Shown: positions 57,152 to 64,000 of the stretch, piece by piece
Layout of the letters: each line of letters opens with the position of its first letter
Numbering within the stretch: the first letter of the stretch is position 1
Position numbers and translations under genes: made by a program
Notes under the pieces: model-generated
The model's database searches: none
Seen by the model: only the letters and a program-made list of their open reading frames with translations
What the model was told of the DNA's origin: nothing
Origin: Arachis hypogaea
Taxonomy: Eukaryota > Streptophyta > Magnoliopsida > Fabales > Fabaceae
Assembly (NCBI RefSeq): GCF_003086295.3
Contig: NC_092048.1
Location: forward strand, 71,094,841-71,158,840
DNA: 64,000 nucleotides
Direction of reading: 5' to 3'

Positions 57152-58693
57152 TGGTACACAAAATCACAATCACACTTTTGTAATTCCGCACAACTAACCA
57201 GCAAGTGCACTGGGTCGTCCAAGTAATACCTTACGTGAGTAACGATCGATCCCACGGAGATTGTCGGCTTGAAGCAAGCTATGGTTATCTTGTAATTCTT
57301 AGTCAGGATATCAGTAATGATTCTTAGTTTTAATTGTAAAAGGTAAAAGAACATGAAATAAGTACTTGTTATGCAGTAATGGAGAACAGATTGAGGTTTT
57401 GGAGATGCTCTATCCTCTGAATCTCTGCTTTCCTACTGTCTTCTTCTTCAGGCACGCAAGGCTCCTTCTATGGCAAGATGTATGTTGGTGGATCACCATT
57501 TTCAATGGCTACCATCCATCCTCTCAGTGAAAATGGTCCAAATGCGCTGTCACTGCACGGCTAATCATCTATCGGTTCTCACTCATGTTGGAATTGGATC
57601 TATTGATCCTTTTGCGTTTGTCACTACACCCAACATCCGCAAGTTTTAAGCTCGTCATAGTCATCCCATCCCAGATCCTACTCTGAATACCATAGACAAG
57701 GTTTAGACTTTCCGGATCTCAGGAATGCTGCCAATTGATTCTAGCTTATACCACGAAGACTCTGATCTAAACCAGGAGGCTAAGAGATACACACTCAATT
57801 GAAGATAGAACGAAGGTGGTTGTCAGGCACATGTTCATTGGTTGAGAATTGTGATGAGTGTCACGGATCATCACATTCACCATGTTGAAGTACGAGTGAC
57901 TATCTTAGAATAGAAATAAGCGTCATTGAATGGAAAACAGTAGTAATTGCATTAATCCATTGAAACACAGCAGAGCTCCTCAACCCCAACCATGGGGTTT
58001 AGAGACTCATGCTGTAGAAGATACAAATTCAGAAATAAAATGTCATGAGGTACAAAATGAATCTCTAAAAGTGGTTTTTATAATGAACTAGTGACCTAGG
58101 GTTACAGAAAATGAGTAAGCTAGAGTAGTTAGTGTAGAAATCCACTTTTGGGGCCCACTTGGTGTGTGCTTGGGCTGAGCATTGAATCTTTCACATGTAG
58201 AGACTTTTCTTGGAGTTAAACGCCAGCTTTTGTGCCAGTTTGGACGTTTAACTCCAGCTTTTATGCCAGTTCTGGCGTTTAACGCCAGAATATGGTAGAA
58301 AGTGGGCATTTAAACGCCAGTTTGCATTATCAAAACTCGGACAAAGTATGGACTATTATATATTGCTGGAAAGCTCAGGATGTCTACTTTCCAATGCAAT
58401 TGAGAGCGCGCCAATTGGGCTTCTGTAACTCTAGAAAATCCATTTCAAGTGCAGGGAGGTCAGAATCCAACAGCATCTGCAGTCCTTTTTCAGCCTCTGA
58501 ATCAGATTTTTGCTCAGGTCTCTCAATTTTAGCCAGAAAATACCTGAAATTACAAAAAAATACACAAACTCATAGTAAAGTCCAGAAATGTGATTTTTAA
58601 ATAAAAACTAATAAAAATATGATAAAAATAATTAAAATATACTAAAACATACTAAAAACAATGCCAAAAAGCGTATAAATTATCCGCTCATCA
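57152..58693 (-). repeat. 3' LTR of D
   Basis: 1542 bp. TATA-like TATAAAAA (plus TTTTTATA) at 58075-58082. GGCGTTTAACGCCAG palindromes lie just upstream (58215-58320). The U5 stem is weakened (TTAC..GTAA) near 57225-57245. The ORF at 58292 is in non-coding sequence. Confidence 0.88.
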
Positions 58694-59828
58694 CAACACC
58701 AAACTTAAATTGTTGCTTGTCCCCAAGCAACTGAAAACAAAATAGGATAAAAAGAAGATAATATACTATAAATCCCATAATATCAATGAAGCTTAGTTTA
58801 AATTAGATTAGCGGGGCTAGTAGCTTTTTGCTTCTGAATAGTTTTGGCATCTCACTTTTTCCTTTGAAGTTCATAATGATTGGCATCTATAGGGATTCAG
58901 AATTCAGATAGTGTTATTGATTCTCCTAGTACAGTATGTTGATTCTTGAACACAGTTACTTTATGAGTCTTGGCCGTGGCCCTAAGCACTTTATTTTCCA
59001 GTATTATCACCGGATACATAAATGCCACAGACACATAACTGGGTGAACCTTTTTAGATTGTGACTTAGGTTTGCTAAAGTCCCTAATTAGAGGTGTCCAG
59101 AGTTCTTGAGCACACTCTTTTTGCTTTGGATCACGATTTTAACCACTCAGTCTCAAGCTTTTCACTTGGACCTTCATGCCACAAGCACATCGTTAGCGAC
59201 AGCTTGATTTAGCCGCTTAGGCTAGGAATTTATTCCTTTGAGCCCTCCTATCCACTGATGCTTAAAGCCTTGGATCCTTTTTATTTTACCCTTGCCTTTT
59301 GGTTTAAAGGGCTATTGTCTTTTTCTGCTTTCTTTTTCTTTTATTATATATATATTCGCAAGCTTTTCACTTCTTTTTCTTGCTTCAAGAATCAATTTTA
59401 TGATTTTTCAGATTATCAATAACATTTCTCCTTTTCCATCATTCTTTCAAGAGCCAACAACTTTAACATTCATAAACAACAAATTCAAAAATATGCAATG
59501 TTCAAGCATTCATTCAGAAAAAGCAAAAAGTATTGCCACCACATTAAAATAATTAAACTAATTTCAAGATAAAATATGAAATTAATGTACTTCTTGTTCT
59601 TTTGTAATTAAGCACATTTTTCATTTAAGAGAGGTGAAGGATTTATGGGACATTCATAAGTTTAAGGCGTAGACTCTAATTTTTATTTATTATTTAATAG
59701 AAATAATATAAAATAGGCATAGAAGCAGATAAATAGTAATAAAAGAAAGGAAATTAAAGACATAAAGGCAAATTACTCTAGTACTAATACTCATGTACTA
59801 TTAAAATGGATAAAAGGTTATCACAGAG
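58694..59828 (-). other. 3' untranslated region of D
   Basis: Same phrase order as in B, C and E, starting with CAACACCAAACTTAAATTG at the LTR edge. No gene is seen. Confidence 0.6.
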
Positions 59829-60968
59829 TTAGGACTCAACAACCTGCATTGGGGAGGCGAGTACTCCTTCAAGTTGTGGGATGCCTGTCTCTTCAAGGGA
59901 GAGCTTTTGGTGCTTTAGCTCCTGTAGCTCACGCCTTTACTTCTCCTGTTCCTTAAGCAGCTTGCGAAGCATGCTATTTTGATTTTGTTGTTCTTCCTTA
60001 AGCTGATCCATAGCTTCTTGTAGCTTGGTGACAGATGCTTCTAGGCGGGTCCAATAGTCAATTTGAGGGATCTTTGGGAGGAACTCCTGCGCCCTCCGTT
60101 TGATGGGGTTATCTTGAACTTGTTGTCATTCCATTAACTTCTTGGTGATTGGGTGCTCGACTGGGATGAACTCATCTACTCCCATCTTCACCCCAGCATC
60201 TTTGCACAGTAGAGAGATCAAGCTTGGGTAAGCCAATTTGGCTTCAGTGGAATTCTTATTTGCAATTGTGTAAACCTCACAAGAAATCAGATGATGAATC
60301 TCCACTTTGTTTCCCAGCATAATACAATGAATCATCATTGCTCTTTTGACAGTGACTTCAGAGCGGTTGCTAGTGGGTAGTATAGAACGTCCAATGAAGT
60401 CCAACTAGCCCCTTACGACTAGTTTGAGATCTCCTCTCTTGAGTTGGTTTGGGACACCTTTTGAGTTGGTTATCCACTTAGTTCCAGGGAGGAATATGTC
60501 CTCTAGAACTTGGTCCAACCCCTTATCTACTCTCACCATTCTCCTATTAAAGGATTCTGGATCATCTTGTAGTTGAGGCAGTTTGAAGACCTCTCTTATT
60601 TTGTCTAGGTAGAAGTAAATAATCCTCCCTCTGACCATAGTTCAAAAGGTATGCAAGGCGGTTCCAGTTATTCTCTGCTTATCTGTCAGTCACATATTTG
60701 AGTAGAATTCCTGAACCATGTTTCTCCCCATCTTTGTCTCAGGATTAGCTAGAATTTCCCAGCCTCTATTTTGAATCTGTTCTTGGATCTCTGGGTATTT
60801 GTCTTCTTTTAGATCAAATTTAAATTCCGGGATCACTGACCTCAGACCCATTATTTTGTGGTAATGGTCTGCATGTTCTTTGGTTAAGAACCTCTCTTGA
60901 TTCCAAAGACTCTTTAGAGTATTCTCTTTCTTGCCTCTTGAATTGGTTTCTTTTCCCTTAGGAGCCAT
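59829..60968 (-). pseudogene. Third ORF of D (putative plant transposon protein)
   Basis: 380 codons in one frame with about five nonsense codons (60690, near 60642, 60405, 60126, near 59940) and no frameshift. The start is MAPKGKETNSRGKKENT, basic. The domain has WEILANPETKMGRNMVQEFY, MVRGRIIYFYLDKIREVFKLP, SNRSEVTVKRAMMIHCIMLG, and then a Glu/Gln-rich coiled-coil-like end (LEASVTKLQEAMDQLKEEQQ). It is clearly diverged from C and E yet shows the same architecture, which supports a real conserved protein of the lineage. Confidence 0.8.
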
Positions 60969-61112
60969 GATCTTAATGAGTCCTAGCTCGGTGATCACGA
61001 AAAAACACACCAAACTTAGAGGTTTGCTTGCCCTTAAGCAAAAGAAAGGAAAGGAGAGAGATAGGAGGAGAGTCAAGTTCGAATGGTGGAGAGATGGGGA
61101 TGGCCGAATGTG

Positions 61113-61120
61113 TATTTATA
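61113..61120 (-). promoter_or_regulatory. Internal TATA box upstream of third ORF of D
   Basis: TATAAATA on the minus strand, 145-152 bp before the ATG at 60968. It is downstream of the palindrome array (61523-61809), as in B, C and E. Confidence 0.6.
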
Positions 61121-61140
61121 AGTGGAGGGGAGGGATTTCA

Positions 61141-61500
61141 AAAATTTGAAAAAGATATGATATAAAGATATGATTGGTGAAAAAAATTAAAATCATGATA
61201 TGAAAAAGATGAGATTTTTAAAAAGGAAAAGATATAAAGGAGTTAAATCTGAAAATTTGTTGATGCATCTAAGAATTAAAAGATGATATGATGAGTTGGA
61301 AAAGATTTAGGAAGAAATTGAGAAGATAATTCAGTTTTTTAAGAAGATTTGGAAAGGATTTGAAAGAAAATTGAAAAGGAATTTAGAAAATTATTGAATT
61401 TTTTTGAAAATTGAAGGTGAATGATCAAAATTTGTAATTTGTTTATGTAGAAAATTATGAATCATAACATGAAAGTTTGAAAAATTTTGAAGTGGAAAAC
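61141..61500 (-). other. AT-rich spacer of D
   Basis: GAAAAGAT and AAATTTGAAAA repeats between array and TATA box, with no coding sequence. This spacer differs in sequence from those of B, C and E although array and TATA box are conserved. Confidence 0.6.
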
Positions 61501-61522
61501 AAAATCTTCTCCCCCTGCCTTT

Positions 61523-61822
61523 CTGGCATTAAACACCCAGAATGGTATCCATTCTGGCGTTTAACGCCCATATATTGGCCATTGTGGGCGTTTAACGTCC
61601 AGCCAGGTACCCTGGCTGGCGTTAAACGCCAGAAATCTTTTGTCACTGGGTGTTTTTTTGAACGCCCAAGAAACTGCAATTCTGGCGTTAAACACCCAGA
61701 ATGGTACCCATTCTGGCATTTAATGCCCAAAATGGTATCTTTATTGGCGTTAAACGCCCAGAATAGTATCCTTTTTGGCGTTTAACGCCCAAAATACCCC
61801 TTACTGGTGTTTTCTTGCCAGT
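61523..61822 (-). repeat. 31-bp-spaced palindrome array of D
   Basis: Ten units of TGGCGTTTAACGCCCA type. Cores start at about 61525, 61556, 61587, 61618, 61649, 61684, 61715, 61746, 61777 and 61806. All steps are 31 bp except one of 35 (an extra T-run) and the last, 29. This is the longest array seen. Spurious ORFs cross it on both strands. Confidence 0.92.
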
Positions 61823-61958
61823 GAGCTCCTTTTCTCTGCTTTTTGCGCTGAATCCTTCTGTAACTCTGTGAATTCCTACAATTTGATGATTAGTCTTGAA
61901 GACAATTTATATCAAACTCCTATAAATATTAATTAAAAGGGCAAATAACTTGCTAATG

Positions 61959-62002
61959 GCTGGGTTGCCTCCCAGCAAGCGCTTTTTTATTGTCTTTAGT
62001 TG
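61959..62002 (-). other. Post-pol hairpin box of D
   Basis: In element orientation it comes soon after the integrase stop: GTCAAGGTCCAACTAAAGAC, AATAAAAAAGCGCTT, then GCTGGG-AGGCAA-CCCAGC (61959-61976). The second pair is C-G where B, C, E, F and G have U-A, a compensatory change. Confidence 0.75.
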
Positions 62003-62017
62003 GACCTTGACTGAGCT

Positions 62018-64000
62018 TTATTCTAGTCTCTGTTTTGAGCATTCTTGCTCAAAATTACTTTCAAGATAATGTTTGATTCTCTGTCCATTAACAATGAACT
62101 TTTTGTCAGAGTCAATATCCTGAAGCTCAACATATCCATATGGTGACACACTTGTAATCACATATGGTCCCCTCCACTGGGATTTTAATTTCCCGGGGAA
62201 TAATATGAGCCTAGAGTTAAATAGCAGAACCTTTTGTCCTGGTTCAAAGACTCTAGATGACAGTTTCTTATCATGCCAGTTTTTTGCTTTTTCCTTATAA
62301 ATTATTGCATTTTCAAAAGCATTGAGTCTAAATTCCTCTAGCTCATTCAGCTGGAGCAATCTTTTCTCTCCAGCTAACTTAGCATCCAGGTTTAGGAATC
62401 TGGTTGCCCAGTAGGCCTTATGTTCCAGTTCCACGGGCAGATGACAGGCCTTGCCATACACCAGCTAGTATGGGGAGGTTCTTATAGGAGTCTTGAATGC
62501 TGTTCTGTATGCCCACAGAGCATCATCCAAGCTTTTTGCCCAATCCCTTCTACGGGCAATTACAGTCCGTTCTAGGATTCTTTTTAGTTCTCTATTAGAG
62601 ACTTCAGCCTGCCCATTTGTCTGTGGATGATATGGAGTTGCTACTTTATGGCTAATTCCATATCGAACAATAGCATAGTAAAGCTGTTTATTGCAGAAAT
62701 GAGTGCCCCCATCACGGATTAGTACTCTAGGGACACCAAACCTGCTAAAGATATGTTTCTAGAGGAACTTCAACACTGTCTTAGTATCATTAGTAGGTGT
62801 TGCAATGGCTTCTACCCATTTAGATACGTAGTCTACTGCCACCAGAATGTAAGTGTTTGAGTATGATGGTAGGAAAGGACCCATGAAGTCAATACCCCAT
62901 ACATCAAATAACTCAATTTCTAAGATCCCTTGTTGAGGCATGGCATAACCATGAGGCAAGTTGCCAGCTCTTTGGCAACTATCACAGTTACGCACAAACT
63001 CTCGGGCATCTCTATAGAGAGTAGGCCAGTAGAAGCCACATTGGAGGACCTTAGTGGCTGTTCGCTCACCTCCGAAATATCCTCCATATTGTGATCCATG
63101 GAAATACCATAGGATCTTCTGTGCCTCTTCTCTAGGCACGCATTTGCGAATCATTCCGTCTGCACATCTCTTGAAGAGATATGGTTCATCCCACAAGTAG
63201 TACTTTGCATCAGAAATTAGTTTTTTCGTTTGCTGCCTGCTGTACTCCTTGGGTATGAATCTCACAGCTTTATAATTTGCAATGTCTGCAAACCATGGTG
63301 CTTCCTGAATGGCAAAGAGTTGCTCATCTGAAAAGGTCTCGGAGATATCAGTAGGAGGGAGGGACGCCCCTGCAACTAGATCTATTCAGGACAGGTGATC
63401 AGCTACCTGGTTCTCTGTCCCTTTTCTGTCTCTTATTTCTATATCAAACTCTTGCAAAAGCAATACCCATCTTATGAGCCTGGGTTTTGAATCCTTCTTT
63501 GTGAGTAGATATTTAAGAGCAGCATGGTCAGTATACACAATCACTTTTGATCCTACTAAATAGGATCTAAACTTGTCAATGGCATAAACCACTGCAAGCA
63601 GCTCTTTCTCTGTGGTTGTGTAATTCTTCTGTGCGACATTTAGAATGCGGCTTGCATAGTAAATGACGTGCAGAAGCTTGTTGTGCCTCTGTCCTAATAT
63701 TGCACCAATAGCATGGTCACTGGCATCACACATTAATTCAAATGGTAATGTCCAGTCTGGTGCAGAAATGACTGGTGCTGTGACCAGCTTAGTTTTCAGA
63801 GTTTCAAACGCCTGCAGACACTCTCTATCAAAGATAAATGGTGTGTCAGCAGCTAGCAGATTGCTTAGAGGTTTTACGATTTTTGAGAAATCCTTTATAA
63901 ACCTTTTGTAGAATCCTGCATGCCCCAGAAAGCTTCTGATTGCCTTAACATTGGCAGGTGGTGGTAATTTTTCAATTACCTCTACTTTAGCTTGATCCAC
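62018..64000 (-). pseudogene. pol pseudogene of D: RT end, RNase H, integrase
   Basis: One continuous frame, broken only by three nonsense codons. The visible part starts in the RT thumb ([17 protein letters not shown]). RNase H follows with [38 protein letters not shown] and VADHLS. Then come the integrase zinc domain ([19 protein letters not shown]), core ([32 protein letters not shown]) and GPY end (QWRGPYVITSVSPYG). The stops are TGA at 63386-63388, TAG at 62759-62761 and TAG at 62462-62464, where relatives have Arg or Gln codons. The second zinc His is Tyr (GGY). The INT stop at 62018-62020 precedes the hairpin box. The upstream part is outside the window. Confidence 0.94.

Larger units (their letters stand above)
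57152..64000 (-). mobile_element. Element D: pol-containing relative of B, C and E (partial)
   Basis: A minus-strand element inserted in I. Left flank GAGCA (57147-57151) is the expected target duplication; its partner is outside. Visible from its 3' end: LTR 57152-58693, untranslated region, third ORF, internal TATA box, 31-bp palindrome array, hairpin, integrase, RNase H and the end of RT. The shared LTR start (TGATGAGCGGATAATTTATA), third ORF and array show it is a relative of the gag-only elements that kept pol. Gag and the 5' LTR are off the window. Confidence 0.9.

Overview
This window is a plant heterochromatin-like retrotransposon nest. I recognise no host gene, rRNA or tRNA gene. Every element with a visible primer-binding site matches the 3' end of plant tRNA-Asp (TGGCGCCGTTGCCGGGGA type). 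Where pol survives it is Ty3/Gypsy (RT, RNase H, then integrase, with a GPY module and no chromodomain), as in the Athila/Tat side of that superfamily. The LTR style (GGCGTT/AACGCC palindromes, repeated AAGTTTGGTGTT) points to a legume, most probably Arachis (peanut). That attribution is inference from memory. Family names such as FIDEL are possible but untested.

Layout. Letters are my labels. Left flank: LTR K (1-1397), a short internal-region remnant (1398-1603), LTR J (1604 to about 4020) and the end of element H (about 4021-4511). The central nest is element A (4512-51399, plus strand, target duplication AGCAC). It is split inside its third ORF by the degraded element F (13648 to about 47650). 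F's LTR was hit twice: by E (13880-35000, minus strand, duplication GCCAC) and by B (35131-45029, plus strand, duplication ATTAT). E's own LTR was then hit by C (14568-25304, minus strand, duplication AGAGA). Four of these insertions have exact 5-bp duplications, giving the order H, A, F, E, C, with B a second insertion in F. Right flank: the rest of H's LTR (51405-52189), element G on the minus strand (52190-56849), the start of an A-like LTR I (56850-57151), and element D (57152-64000, minus strand, running off the window).

Gene content. A carries decayed gag, protease, RT, RNase H, integrase and a third ORF. B, C and E carry only gag-protease plus the third ORF: RT, RNase H and integrase are missing at the same place in all three. 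They look like a non-autonomous family that spread after losing pol. D has related LTRs and the same third ORF and keeps pol, so it is the kind of element that could have supplied enzymes in trans. All ORFs here carry stops or frameshifts. B gag-protease is nearest intact, one frame with two internal stops.

Most interesting structure. B, C, D and E share (i) an array of 7-10 imperfect palindromes (TGGCGTT..AACGCCA) spaced 31 bp apart, repeated with the same spacing upstream of the LTR TATA box; (ii) a TATA box 145-192 bp upstream of the third ORF, downstream of that array, suggesting a second internal transcription unit; (iii) a short hairpin just after the gag-pol stop whose stem covaries between elements, also present in F, G and more weakly A. 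Together these suggest an undescribed cis-regulatory design shared by these retroelements.
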